Notes: generated from the letters alone by a model not told the origin. Numbered from the stretch's first letter, positions 27,157 to 35,967 are shown. The stretch is 64,000 bases of DNA from Clostridiaceae bacterium (GCA_009911305.1 QXXC01000003.1:152786-216785), one strand, 5' to 3'. Made by a program: numbers and translations.

Positions 27157-27840
27157 GTGAAACAGGTATTTTCAGAATTTTTCGGCACAGTGGGCGTGGC
27201 GGATTCGATCCGGGTCACGCTCATTATGTCCTTTTGGTCCACGCTGATCGCGTCCACGCTCGGGATTTCGCTCGGCTTTCTGCTGGAAAGGAACGAGTTT
27301 CCCGGGAAACGGCTGGTGATCCGCGTCAACCGCACGCTGATGGGAGCCCCGCCGGTGGTGATCGGGCTTCTGGCCTATATGCTTCTCAGAAAGCGGGGGC
27401 CGTTTGGAAATCTGCGGTGGGTCTTTACCATGAAGGGCATGGTGTTTGCGCAGGTGCTGATCATCACGCCGATTGTGTGCGGGATGGTGTATTCCTACGC
27501 TGTGCGCACGGCTCCGGCGATCCGTGCGTTCGCGCGGCTGATGGGGGCGGATCGCAGGCAGACGGGATGGCTTCTTTTAAAAGAAATGAAGCATGAGATG
27601 TATTTTGCCGTGGTGTCAGGCTACGGGCGCTCGATCAGCGAGGTGGGGGCCGTGTTTTTGGTGGGCGGCAATATTAAGAATCACACGCGCACGATGACGA
27701 CTGCGATTTCGACCCTCAAGGGAGCCGGGGATTACTATGAGGGCGTGTTTCTGGGCGTGATCCTGATGGCAATGGCGTTTGCGGTGCAGACGTTTGCGGA
27801 TCATTTCAGGAGGGAGGAGAGGGCGGATGAGAATCTCTAA
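27157..27840 (+). CDS. tupB: Tungstate ABC transporter permease TupB
   Basis: A 227-aa permease with about five hydrophobic helices (for example VTLIMSFWSTLIASTLGISLGFLL and VLIITPIVCGMVYSYAV). The EAA coupling loop is visible around RLMGADRRQTGWLLLKEMKHEM and YGRSISEVGAVFLVGGNI, the pattern typical of TupB/WtpB-type permeases. GTG 27157 is preferred, with AGGGAG 9 bases upstream; earlier in-frame codons overlap the terminator. It overlaps tupC by 14 bases. It forms the channel of the tungstate importer. Confidence 0.92.
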   Translation: MKQVFSEFFGTVGVADSIRVTLIMSFWSTLIASTLGISLGFLLERNEFPGKRLVIRVNRTLMGAPPVVIGLLAYMLLRKRGPFGNLRWVFTMKGMVFAQVLIITPIVCGMVYSYAVRTAPAIRAFARLMGADRRQTGWLLLKEMKHEMYFAVVSGYGRSISEVGAVFLVGGNIKNHTRTMTTAISTLKGAGDYYEGVFLGVILMAMAFAVQTFADHFRREERADENL

Positions 27841-28516
27841 TCTGAAAAAGCGGATGGGGGCCTTTGAGCTTTCGATTGAGTCGATGAACCTGGAGAGCGG
27901 CCTGATTCATGGACTGGCGGGCCCGAACGGCTGCGGCAAGACGACGCTCTCCAAGCTTCTGACCGGGATCCTGACGCCGGATGCGGGGGAGATTGATTTT
28001 GAGGGCCTGACGCCGCGGGATATTACCATGACGAGCCAGAAGCCGTATCTTCTCCACGCCCCGGTGTATGAGAATCTGATCCTTCCGCTGAAGCTGCGGG
28101 GGATCCGGCCGGATAAGGAGAAGACGGACGCGTGGCTGGAGCGCTGTGGGCTGAAGGATAAGAAGCGCCAGTATGCGAGAAGCTTGAGCAGCGGGGAGCA
28201 GCAGAAGCTTTCTTTTATCCGGGCCCTGATTTTTGAGCCGAAGCTGGTGATTGTGGATGAGACGCTTTCCAACCTGGATCCGGACAGCACGAAGCTGTTT
28301 GAAGAGCTGATGCTGGAGCAGCAGAAGGAGCGGCCGATCACATGGCTGACGATCAGCCATCAGCTTGTGCACTTGAAGCGGGTCTGCGATCGGGTGCATT
28401 TTATGGAAAAGGGGAGGCAGATCGCGGAGGGGACGCCCAGGGAGATTCTGCTCAATCCGTCGCACCCGTCGATCCGGGCGTTTCTGGCCGATACGGAGGT
28501 GTCATTTCGGGGATAG
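27827..28516 (+). CDS. tupC: Tungstate ABC transporter ATPase TupC
   Basis: A 229-aa ATPase. Walker A GPNGCGKTT, Q-loop MTSQKPYLLHAPVYENL, signature LSSGEQQKLSF, Walker B LVIVDETLSNLD (Thr after the catalytic Glu) and switch His in ISHQLVHLKRV are all present. The start ATG 27827 follows CAGGAGGGAGGAG within tupB. It energises tungstate import. The gene is the last of the tup operon. Confidence 0.93.
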   Translation: MRISNLKKRMGAFELSIESMNLESGLIHGLAGPNGCGKTTLSKLLTGILTPDAGEIDFEGLTPRDITMTSQKPYLLHAPVYENLILPLKLRGIRPDKEKTDAWLERCGLKDKKRQYARSLSSGEQQKLSFIRALIFEPKLVIVDETLSNLDPDSTKLFEELMLEQQKERPITWLTISHQLVHLKRVCDRVHFMEKGRQIAEGTPREILLNPSHPSIRAFLADTEVSFRG

Positions 28517-28758
28517 GCCTTTGCGCAAAACAGGCGGCGTCTGGCGCTGCCAGAAGGCGATGCTTAATATGGAGCTGGATCCTGCGGAACGCCCGCCGGA
28601 GGCCCCCCAATTGTTTTGCGGCTGTATCCGTTGATCCACACGGAAAGAATTTACAGCAAGAGCGAGGAGAACCGGAGCATGTTTCAGACACGCTCCAACG
28701 CAGGACTTTTACAATTATGAAAATTATTTTATGTTCGTGAAAATTTTAAAATATATCA
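28517..28758. other. Intergenic spacer with weak hairpins and a GAGC-type palindrome
   Basis: GCGCAAAACAGG near 28530 and CCAATTGTTTTGCG near 28610 could pair imperfectly as the tup operon terminator. A GGAGCATGTTTCAGACACGCTCC palindrome near 28675-28698 is one of the dispersed hairpin family. I see no gene. Confidence 0.45.
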
Positions 28759-28788
28759 TTGACAGCGGAATTTTGATTATGCTATACT
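28759..28788 (+). promoter_or_regulatory. Promoter of the moeA/aldehyde oxidoreductase operon
   Basis: TTGACA (28759-28764), 18-bp spacer, TATACT (28783-28788), matching the tupA promoter in both boxes and spacing. Confidence 0.75.
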
Positions 28789-28796
28789 AAACATAG

Positions 28797-28984
28797 AATT
28801 TCGAGCTGCTTTCGCCTAATGCGGAGTGCGCTCCGGGCGGCGTGTACATCCGCTGAAGGGGCGGTGTTTTTGAGGCTCAGGGCCGAAAAGGCACAGATTC
28901 CTGCGATGGGATGGCGGCCAATGGGTGCGGGGGGAAACTCCCGCGCCTCCCGCATCCGGTTTTTTGGTGCATTGGAAAGAAATT
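28797..28984 (+). ncRNA. Moco/Tuco-type riboswitch upstream of moeA (long form)
   Basis: The closing stem AATTTC (28797-28802) / GAAATT (28979-28984) and the start TTTCGAGCTG match the tupA leader. The core GATGGCGGCCAATGGGTG followed by GGGGGAAACTCCCGCGCCTCC is the MOCO RNA motif pattern. Compared with the first copy it carries an extra ~65-nt region (about 28815-28900) with several GC-rich hairpins. A terminator at 29138-29208 lies between it and moeA, so transcription attenuation is the likely output. Confidence 0.78.
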
Positions 28985-29137
28985 GTACTCGTTCAGGTGT
29001 CCTGAACGGCTGCCAGATATTGCTTCTTTATTTATTATGTCAGAGAAGATAGAATGGGGAAGAGAGGCAGTTCGGCGGCGTTTGTTTTTTCCGGGTGCGC
29101 GAAGGGACTGGCATGGGGACAGGCAGATAGAAACAGA

Positions 29138-29208
29138 GGGCGGTACGCGGAGAAGACGGCAGAGATGAGGACGCCGGATCCCTTGGGATTTCTCCGGGCC
29201 GCCCTTTT
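29138..29208 (+). terminator. Riboswitch-associated terminator before moeA
   Basis: GGGCGG-tacg-CGGAGAA pairs with TTCTCCG-gg-CCGCCC, followed by TTTT. It ends 40 bases before the moeA ATG and is the probable expression platform of the riboswitch. Confidence 0.75.
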
Positions 29209-29248
29209 GCTGTATCTGAAACGTATTATAATAAGGAAGGAATTGGTT

Positions 29249-30481
29249 ATGAAATTACTGCGGGTGGATACGCTTGAGGAGGCCAGGGATAAGCTCCGGG
29301 GCGTGTTTGCGGGGCGTGCGCCGGAGACGGAGATGGTGCGGGCCGCAGACGCGCTGGGCCGGACGCTGGCCGGGGACGTGGTTTCCAGGGAGGCGGTTCC
29401 CTCCTTTTACCGCTCCAGCGTGGACGGGTACGCGGTCCGGTCAGCGGATACGGCCGGGGCGTCGGAGAGCATTCCGGCATTTCTTGAGATGATCGGGGAG
29501 ATCCCCATGGGGACAGCAGCGGGAAAGGCGATCGGCAGCGGGCAGTGTATGTATGTGCCCACAGGCGGCATGGTTCCGGAAGGCGCGGACGCGGTGGTGA
29601 TGGTGGAATACTGCGAGCCCTTTGACGCGGATCATGTGGCCGTGTATGAAGCCGTTCCCTTTGGCGGCTCGGTGGTGGTTCCGGGGGAGGATGTGAAGGA
29701 GGGCCAGCTCCTCCTGGCGCGGGGCAGCGTCATCGGCCCGGCCGGGATCGGGGCTCTGGCAGCGGCCGGGATCGGGGAGGTTCCTGTGTATCAGCCCTGG
29801 AGAGTGAGCATCCTCTCCACAGGGGATGAGCTGGTGATGCCGGGCAGGCGTCCGGGGCCGGGCCAGGTGCGGGATATCAACAGCGCCGCGCTGGCGGCTT
29901 CGGCAGCAAAGGCAGGCTTTCAGGTGATCCGGACAAGGCTTCTGGCGGATGATGAGGCGCTTTTAGAGGCGGCGGTGCGGGAGGCCATGGCCGACAGCGA
30001 TCTGGTCCTGGTGTCAGGCGGGAGCTCGCAGGGCAAAAAGGATGTGACGTGCGAGGTTCTGGACCGGGTTTCCGGCGGCGGCGTGTTTACCCATGGGCTG
30101 GCGATAAAGCCGGGTAAGCCGACGATCCTGGGATTTGACAGCGAAAGCGGCGCGCTTTTGATGGGGCTTCCGGGACATCCGGTGGCGGCGCTTACCGTGT
30201 TCGGCCTTCTGGCTTTCTGGCTGTGGCGGGAACTCACCGGGCAGCGTGAGGAATGGCCCGCTATGGCGCGGATGAGGACAAACCTTGCAAGCGCACCGGG
30301 AAAGCTGACGTGCGTGCCGGTGAGGCTTTACCGCGGTGCGGACGGATATGAGGCGGAGCCGGTTCTGGGAAAATCGGGGCTGATTACGACCATGTCCCAG
30401 GCGGACGGGTATGTGAAAGTGGAAATGAACCGGGAGGGTTTGAAGCGTGGGGAATGGGTGGAGATCCACCGGTTCCTGTAG
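29249..30481 (+). CDS. moeA: Molybdopterin molybdotransferase MoeA
   Basis: A 410-aa cytoplasmic enzyme that inserts molybdate or tungstate into molybdopterin. It shows RSSVDGYAVRSADT (active-site loop), YVPTGGMVPEGADAVVMVE, ILSTGDELVMPG, QVRDINSAAL, LVSGGSSQGKKD, VFTHGLAIKPGKPTILG and LMGLPGHPVAA, all MoeA signatures, and a C-terminal domain IV. ATG 29249 follows AAGGAAGGAATTGGTT; upstream in-frame codons overlap the terminator. Given the tungstate importer and the tungsten-type oxidoreductase, it is probably dedicated to tungsten. Confidence 0.92.
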   Translation: MKLLRVDTLEEARDKLRGVFAGRAPETEMVRAADALGRTLAGDVVSREAVPSFYRSSVDGYAVRSADTAGASESIPAFLEMIGEIPMGTAAGKAIGSGQCMYVPTGGMVPEGADAVVMVEYCEPFDADHVAVYEAVPFGGSVVVPGEDVKEGQLLLARGSVIGPAGIGALAAAGIGEVPVYQPWRVSILSTGDELVMPGRRPGPGQVRDINSAALAASAAKAGFQVIRTRLLADDEALLEAAVREAMADSDLVLVSGGSSQGKKDVTCEVLDRVSGGGVFTHGLAIKPGKPTILGFDSESGALLMGLPGHPVAALTVFGLLAFWLWRELTGQREEWPAMARMRTNLASAPGKLTCVPVRLYRGADGYEAEPVLGKSGLITTMSQADGYVKVEMNREGLKRGEWVEIHRFL

Positions 30482-30612
30482 AGCGTGTCTGAACCATCAT
30501 TTCCGCCATCTGCACGCCCCACTTTGCGGCATATTCAGGCCAGACGCAGCCCGCTGCGCCGGATGGCGGATGCGCATCGTCCGGAAGCGGTTGATTCGGA
30601 TAAGGAGACGGG
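30482..30612. repeat. Partial dispersed repeat between the two moeA genes
   Basis: The first ~55 bases (GAGCGTGTCTGAA, ATCATTTCCGCCATCTGCACG, CACTTTGCG) closely match the left end of the element at 36907, and the following CAGCCCGCTGCGCC also recurs there. It appears to be a derived or partial copy of that palindromic element, located in an operon without an obvious terminator. Confidence 0.6.
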
Positions 30613-32520
30613 ATGGGAAAACGAAATTTATACTTAAACAACACGCCGGTTGAGGAGGCGCTGGCAGTTTACCGGGAGGCGTTAAAGGGCCTGGTTTCTC
30701 CGAAGACAGAGATGATTCCGGTGATCCAAAGCCTGAACCGGATGACGGCGGAGGCGGTGTATGCAGCATACTGTTCCCCGCTGTATAACGCGGCGGCCAT
30801 GGACGGGATTGCGGTGATAGCAGAGCGGACAAAGGGCGCTTCGGAGCGGGAGCCGCTTACGCTTTATCCGGGAGAGGATTTCGCGGTGGTGGACACCGGG
30901 GATCCGGTGAAGGCCCCGTATGATGCGGTGATCATGGCAGAGGATCTGACGGAGCTTGAGGACGGCGGGGTGCAGATCATCGGGGCGGCAGCCCCATGGC
31001 AGCATGTGCGCCCTGTCGGGGAGGACATTGTGGCAGGGGAAATGATTCTGCCGGGGCGTCACCGGATCCGGCCCATTGACATCGGCGTCCTGCTGGCCGG
31101 CGGAATCACGCAGATTCCGGTGTACACACTCCCCAGGGTTGCTGTGTTTCCCACAGGAACGGAGATCATCGAGCCGGGGATCGAGCCGGGAGAGGGAGAT
31201 ATCATTGAATCGAATTCCCGGATGTTTGAGGCCATGGTGACAGAACACGGCGGAACGGCCCACCGCTTTGCGCCCATTGCGGACGATTATGAGGAGCTGA
31301 AGGGCGCGGTTTCGCGCGCGGCGGATCAGTATGATATGGTGCTGGTCAATGCAGGCTCCAGCGCGGGGACCGAGGACTATACCGTCCATGTTCTGCGAAA
31401 GCTGGGCGAGGTTCTGGTCCACGGCGTGGCGGTGAAGCCGGGAAAGCCGGTGATCCTGGCGGTTGTGAAGAATAAACCGGTGATCGGGCTTCCGGGCTAC
31501 CCTGTGTCAGCGTATATCAATTTTGAAAATTTCGTGGTCCCGGTGCTGGAGATGATGAGCGGGCGGGTGGAGAAGCAAAAGCCCGTGGAGGAGGCAGTGG
31601 TCACGAAGCGCCTGGTATCTTCCTTAAAGCACAGGGAGTATGTGCGGGTGAAGGTCGGAAAGGTGGATGACCGTCTGGTGGCGTCCCCCCTGGCGCGCGG
31701 GGCCGGGGCTGCCATGAGCCTGGCGCGGGCCGACGGCTTCTGCGTGATTGAACAAAACAGCGAGGGCGTGGAGGCCGGGGAGCGCGTTTCGGTGGAGCTG
31801 TACCGGACGCTGGAGGAGATTGACCGCACCGTGGTGGCCATTGGCAGCCATGATCTGATTCTGGATGTGCTGTCCGATCTCATGCCGGATGAATGTCCGG
31901 GGAACTATTTATCCAGCACGCATGTGGGCAGCATGGCAGGGCTGATGGCGCTGCGGCGCAAAGAGGCGCATATCGCTCCGACGCACCTGCTGGACGAGGC
32001 GTCCGGGACCTACAATATTCCGGTTATAAAACGTCTCTTCCAGGAACCCATGGCCCTGATCAAAGGTGTGGACCGGATCCAGGGGATCATGACCGCAGCC
32101 GGGAATCCGCTGGAGATCCGTGAGATTCAGGATCTGAGGCGCGTCCGCTATGTCAACCGCCAGCGCGGCGCAGGGACGCGGGTGCTTCTCGACTACCGCC
32201 TGAAGCTGGCCGGCATTGCCCCGGAGGAGATTTCGGGGTACGATCGGGAGGCGGCGACACATATGGCGGCAGCGGCGGCTGTCGCGGGAGGCAGCGCGGA
32301 TGCCGCCATGGGGATTGAGTCAGCCGCCCGTGCCATGGGGCTGGATTTCATCCCCATCGGCCCCGAGGAATACGATTTCGCCATTCCGGTCCGCTTTCTT
32401 TCGCTGCCGCATGTGCAGTGCTTCCTTGAGACGCTGAAAAGCGACGCGTTCAGGGAACGGGTGCTCAAGCTGGGAGGTTACGCCCTGCGCCGGACAGGGG
32501 AGATTGTCTTCTGTTCATAA
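30613..32520 (+). CDS. MoeA fused to a C-terminal periplasmic-binding-like domain
   Basis: A 635-aa protein. Residues 1-410 are a second MoeA (AAAMDGIAVIAE, VFPTGTEIIEPG, DIIESNSRMFEAM, NAGSSAGTEDY, VHGVAVKPGKPVILA, VIGLPGYPVSAYINFE). Residues ~420-635 form a PBP-like domain (PF12727): SHDLILDVLSDLMPD, LSSTHVGSMAGLMALRRKEAHIAPTHLLDE, RQRGAGTRVLLDYRL and a C-terminal PVRFLSLP. The fusion is known in anaerobes with tungsten enzymes, and the extra domain may bind the oxyanion or a precursor. The ATG follows GATAAGGAGACGGG. Confidence 0.9.
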   Translation: MGKRNLYLNNTPVEEALAVYREALKGLVSPKTEMIPVIQSLNRMTAEAVYAAYCSPLYNAAAMDGIAVIAERTKGASEREPLTLYPGEDFAVVDTGDPVKAPYDAVIMAEDLTELEDGGVQIIGAAAPWQHVRPVGEDIVAGEMILPGRHRIRPIDIGVLLAGGITQIPVYTLPRVAVFPTGTEIIEPGIEPGEGDIIESNSRMFEAMVTEHGGTAHRFAPIADDYEELKGAVSRAADQYDMVLVNAGSSAGTEDYTVHVLRKLGEVLVHGVAVKPGKPVILAVVKNKPVIGLPGYPVSAYINFENFVVPVLEMMSGRVEKQKPVEEAVVTKRLVSSLKHREYVRVKVGKVDDRLVASPLARGAGAAMSLARADGFCVIEQNSEGVEAGERVSVELYRTLEEIDRTVVAIGSHDLILDVLSDLMPDECPGNYLSSTHVGSMAGLMALRRKEAHIAPTHLLDEASGTYNIPVIKRLFQEPMALIKGVDRIQGIMTAAGNPLEIREIQDLRRVRYVNRQRGAGTRVLLDYRLKLAGIAPEEISGYDREAATHMAAAAAVAGGSADAAMGIESAARAMGLDFIPIGPEEYDFAIPVRFLSLPHVQCFLETLKSDAFRERVLKLGGYALRRTGEIVFCS

Positions 32521-32539
32521 AAAAAGAGGAATATTTGAT

Positions 32540-32986
32540 ATGAAGGGACGCGTGGAAGCGCTCTGCGTCTTTCGGGAAAAGGGAAAACCGGGGGAGCGCA
32601 CAGAGCGGGCAGTATTTACAAAGGACCTGGGTATGGATGGGGATCGCCATGCCCGGGGCGGGCCGCGGCAGGTGACGCTGTGCTCCGCCGCGGCCCTGCG
32701 CCGGATAAAGGAACAGGAGGACAGGCCGGGACTGTGTTTGAAACGGTATAAGGCCAATCTGGCTGTGGAAGGCCTGGATGTAAAGGCCCTGCGGCCGGGG
32801 ATGAGGCTTGCGGCCGGGACGGCAGTGTTTGAGGTATCGGAGAGAAAAAAGGAATGCTTTCCGGAATGCGTTCTGTTCCAAAGCGGCCGGGAATGCGGGC
32901 TTGCAGCCGGGGCTGTCTTTTTGAAGGTGGTCAGCTCCGGGGAGGTCTCGGAGCAGGCGGAAATGAACATATATGAGGAGGAATGA
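32540..32986 (+). CDS. MOSC domain protein
   Basis: A 148-aa single-domain protein. It has the MOSC pattern (FTKDLGMDGDRHARGGPRQVTLCS, NLAVEGLDVKALRPGMRLAAGTAVFEVS, CFPECVLFQSGRECGLAAGAVFLKVV). MOSC proteins carry sulfur or handle molybdenum cofactor; several Cys residues (CFPEC, RECGL) are candidates for a sulfur carrier. ATG 32540 follows AAGAGGAATATTTG. It overlaps the ferredoxin gene by 4 bases. It may insert the sulfido ligand or process the tungsten cofactor. Confidence 0.85.
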   Translation: MKGRVEALCVFREKGKPGERTERAVFTKDLGMDGDRHARGGPRQVTLCSAAALRRIKEQEDRPGLCLKRYKANLAVEGLDVKALRPGMRLAAGTAVFEVSERKKECFPECVLFQSGRECGLAAGAVFLKVVSSGEVSEQAEMNIYEEE

Positions 32987-33375
32987 AAGTGAAACGGTTA
33001 GAAAAGGATGAAGCCCTCTGTACTGGCTGCCGCCAGTGTGAGGAAGCGTGCTCAAAGGCGTTTTATAAGACAGCGGACAGGATGAAATCATGCATCCGCA
33101 TCACGGATCGGGAGGACGGAACCCATAAGATTTCGATCTGTACCCAGTGCGGGATCTGCGCCGAGGTGTGCAACACCGGCGTGATCAGCAGGGATGCAAA
33201 GGGCGTTTACCGGCTCGACAAAAAGGAATGCGCCGGCTGCCTGATGTGCGTCGGGTTCTGCCCGGAGGATGTGATGGTTCAGAGCGACGACTGCCTGGAG
33301 CCGTCGAAATGTACGGCGTGCGGGATCTGTGTAAAAGCCTGCCCCAGCGGCGCGATCAGGCTTGTTGAAGAATAG
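32983..33375 (+). CDS. Four-cluster ferredoxin subunit of the aldehyde oxidoreductase
   Basis: A 130-aa polyferredoxin. Four CxxCxxCxxxC motifs are visible (LCTGCRQCEEAC, ICTQCGICAEVC, ECAGCLMCVGFC, KCTACGICVKAC), predicting four [4Fe-4S] clusters. One extra Cys lies in MKSCIR. It is immediately upstream of the catalytic subunit and equals the small subunit (WorS/AorA type) reported for gut tungsten oxidoreductases. It should transfer electrons from the tungsten subunit to ferredoxin or other acceptors. Confidence 0.9.
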   Translation: MKVKRLEKDEALCTGCRQCEEACSKAFYKTADRMKSCIRITDREDGTHKISICTQCGICAEVCNTGVISRDAKGVYRLDKKECAGCLMCVGFCPEDVMVQSDDCLEPSKCTACGICVKACPSGAIRLVEE

Positions 33376-33386
33376 GAGGACGTAAG

Positions 33387-35609
33387 ATGATTAGAATGTG
33401 CGATCTTCCCCGCTATGCGGATGCGGATATGGAAGAGATTAAAAAAATGAAAGAGGCGCATGTGGTTCTGAACCAGATTACATATGAGCCCAAGGCCCTG
33501 TACAGAGGCTATACGGATAAGCGCTTAAAGATTGACGTGTCGGACAATTCCGTGAGCATCCTTGACATCCCGCAGGAGGTGAAGGAGAAGTTTACGGGCG
33601 GCAAGGGCTACTGCCTGCGCTATTTATGGGATTCGGTCAACCCGCAGACGCGCTGGGATTCACCGGAGAATGCGATTACCATGTCCGCCGGCCCGGTGGC
33701 TGGCATTACGCAGTACGGCGGAACCGGAAAATGCCTGGTGTGCACCATTTCTCCCATGACGGATATCCCCATTGACTCCAATGTGGGCGGATATTTCGGG
33801 CCGTTCCTGAAATTCTCCGGCTTTGACATGATTGAGCTGACCGGAAAGGCCAAAGAGGATGTGATCATTGTCATTGACGGAAATAAGGGGACCATCTCCG
33901 TTGAAAAAGCGCCTCTGGAGCACAGGGATGCCCATATCCTGGGAGAAGAGCTGACAGCCATGTATGCAGAGGATGAGAATGACCGCAAAAATGTGGCAGT
34001 GGTCTGTTCCGGTTCCGCAGCAGAGCACTGCAACCTGTCCATGCTGAATTTTACCTTCTATGATCCGAAGCGGAATGTGGTCCGCTTAAAGCAGGCCGGC
34101 CGCGGCGGGATCGGCCGCGTGTTCGCCGACAAGCGCATCAAGGCTTTAGTCTGCCGCTTCAAGGGCGTAAAGGCCAACTTAAACGATGTGTACGACATCA
34201 AGATCCTGAATAAGGACGGGCTGAAGTTCCACCGCGAGGTGGCGACGCTGGACAATAAGCAGAACGCCATGCGCAAATCCGGCACGGCCTATTCGCTCCA
34301 GACGCTGAGCGACTACGACATTCTCCCGACCCACAACTATAAATACGGCGGGACGGAGAAGGTTTCGGAGATGAAGGCAGAGGTATGGCAGGAGAAATGG
34401 CTGACCCAGGGCGGCGCGGACGGCTGCTGGTACGGCTGTTCCATGGCCTGCGCCAAGACGGCGGATCATTTCCTGTTAAAGACCGGGCCCTACAAGGGAT
34501 GCCGTGTCTGCGTGGACGGACCGGAGTATGAGAGCGCGGCAGGCCTGGGACCGAACTGCGGCATCACGGATCCGCAGGTGATTCTGGAGCTGAATTTCTA
34601 CTGCGACACCTACGGGATCGACACCATTTCCTATGGCACCATGACCGCGTTCCTGATGGAGTGCTATGAGAACGGCATCTTAAATAAGGAGCGGACCGGC
34701 GGCCTGGAGCTCGTGTGGGGCAACGCGGAGGCGGATCTGGAGCTTCTGCACCTGATCGCGAGAAATGAGGGCTTTGGCAAGATCGGCGCGCTGGGCTCCC
34801 ACAAGCAGAAGGCTTATTTCGCAGAGCAGGGCTGGGGCGATATGGACTTTATGAACGATATCGCCATGGAGCAGAAAGGCCTTGAGTATTCCGAGTATTC
34901 TTCCAAGGAATCCCTGGCCCAGCAGGGCGGCTACGGCCTGACGAACAAGGGGCCGCAGCACGACGAGGCATGGCTGATCTTCATGGATCAGGTGAATAAC
35001 CAGATCCCGACCTTTGATGATAAGGCTGAGGCGCTGTACTATTATCCCATGTTCCGCACCTGGTTCGGTCTTCTGGGACTGTGCAAGCTGCCGTGGAATG
35101 ACATCGTGCCCGCGGACAACAGCCTGCGCGACGAGCCGGCCAAGGTTCCGGAGCATGTGGACAATTACCTGGATCTGTACTACGGCGTGACGGGCGTGAA
35201 GATCGACCGCGATGACATGATCCGCATGTCGGAGCGCGTGTACAACTTCCAGCGTATCTTCAATATCCGCCTCGGCAAGGGCCTGCGCAGGAACGACGCG
35301 ATCCCGTACCGCTCCCAGGGGCCGGTGACGGAAGAGGAATATTTGTCAAGACAGGAGCGCTATGACCGGCAGCTTGTGGAGCTGGTGGGAAAAACCGCCG
35401 AAGAGGTGCAGGCCATGAGCCTTCAGGAAAAGATGGCGGCCACAAGGAGCTACCGGGAATCCGAGTATGAGAAGCTGATCGACGCGGTATATCCAAAGCG
35501 CGGATGGACGCTGAACGGCGTTCCGACCGTGGCCCATTTAAAAGAGCTGGGCATGGATCTTCCAGAGCTTCTGGAGATCGTAGAGCCGCTTCAGGATGTG
35601 CAGCCATGA
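33387..35609 (+). CDS. aor: Tungsten-containing aldehyde:ferredoxin oxidoreductase, catalytic subunit
   Basis: A 740-aa AOR-family enzyme oxidising aldehydes to carboxylates. It has an N-terminal domain with GGKGYCLRYLW and SAGPVAGITQYGGTGKCLVCTISPMT (bis-pterin binding, domain 1), RLKQAGRGGIGRVFADKRIKALV, a cluster motif GCWYGCSMAC around residues 347-355, DGPEYESAAGLGPNCGI (Glu near the active site) and a late Cys in LLGLCKLPW as fourth ligand. The cluster spacing is CX3CX3C rather than the CX2CX3C of the archaeal AOR. It is longer than archaeal AOR (about 605 aa), matching gut WorL-type enzymes. The neighbouring tungsten uptake and cofactor genes favour tungsten over molybdenum. Confidence 0.92.
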   Translation: MIRMCDLPRYADADMEEIKKMKEAHVVLNQITYEPKALYRGYTDKRLKIDVSDNSVSILDIPQEVKEKFTGGKGYCLRYLWDSVNPQTRWDSPENAITMSAGPVAGITQYGGTGKCLVCTISPMTDIPIDSNVGGYFGPFLKFSGFDMIELTGKAKEDVIIVIDGNKGTISVEKAPLEHRDAHILGEELTAMYAEDENDRKNVAVVCSGSAAEHCNLSMLNFTFYDPKRNVVRLKQAGRGGIGRVFADKRIKALVCRFKGVKANLNDVYDIKILNKDGLKFHREVATLDNKQNAMRKSGTAYSLQTLSDYDILPTHNYKYGGTEKVSEMKAEVWQEKWLTQGGADGCWYGCSMACAKTADHFLLKTGPYKGCRVCVDGPEYESAAGLGPNCGITDPQVILELNFYCDTYGIDTISYGTMTAFLMECYENGILNKERTGGLELVWGNAEADLELLHLIARNEGFGKIGALGSHKQKAYFAEQGWGDMDFMNDIAMEQKGLEYSEYSSKESLAQQGGYGLTNKGPQHDEAWLIFMDQVNNQIPTFDDKAEALYYYPMFRTWFGLLGLCKLPWNDIVPADNSLRDEPAKVPEHVDNYLDLYYGVTGVKIDRDDMIRMSERVYNFQRIFNIRLGKGLRRNDAIPYRSQGPVTEEEYLSRQERYDRQLVELVGKTAEEVQAMSLQEKMAATRSYRESEYEKLIDAVYPKRGWTLNGVPTVAHLKELGMDLPELLEIVEPLQDVQP

Positions 35610-35803
35610 AGCTGAATGACAGGCCGTATGAGAACTGGCATGAGGGACTGACGATCCGGGGGGTCATGGACTATATGCATTTTACCTGGCCCAAGCTGGT
35701 GGTGAAGGTAAACGGACAGCTTGTCTGGCCGGAGGATTATGGGAATGTGGTGCTGAAAGAGGACGATGATCTCAAAATCCATCATCTGCTGGGCGGGGGC
35801 TGA
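35606..35803 (+). CDS. MoaD/ThiS-like small sulfur-carrier protein
   Basis: A 65-aa ubiquitin-fold protein ending in LLGGG. MoaD and ThiS end in Gly-Gly; here one more Gly follows, so C-terminal trimming or use of the final Gly is possible. VVKVNGQLVWPEDYGNVVLKEDDDLKIHHLLGGG is the typical beta-grasp C-terminal half. It overlaps the oxidoreductase gene by ATGA, so it is probably translated with it. It likely donates sulfur for the pterin dithiolene and should be adenylated by the MoeB-like protein at 36111. Confidence 0.85.
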   Translation: MKLNDRPYENWHEGLTIRGVMDYMHFTWPKLVVKVNGQLVWPEDYGNVVLKEDDDLKIHHLLGGG

Positions 35804-35840
35804 GCCGGGCGGGGATGCGGACAGCCATACAGAGAGACAG

Positions 35841-35877
35841 AAGGCGGGGATACGGGAAAGGGTATTCCCGCCTTTTT
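35841..35877 (+). terminator. Terminator of the moeA/aldehyde oxidoreductase operon
   Basis: AAGGCGGG-g-ATAC pairs with GTAT-t-CCCGCCTT; the tail is TTTTT. Confidence 0.85.
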
Positions 35878-35967
35878 GATGGGAGTCGGTGAGAGGGGAG
35901 CCGGCGGGCAGGCTATAAATCGTTGCCTGCATGATTGCTATGGCTGGATTTTGAGAAAGTCAACAAC

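Noticed and set aside
29054..29248. N-terminal extension of moeA from ATG 29054
   Set aside because: It runs through the riboswitch terminator. The ribosome site AAGGAAGG supports ATG 29249.
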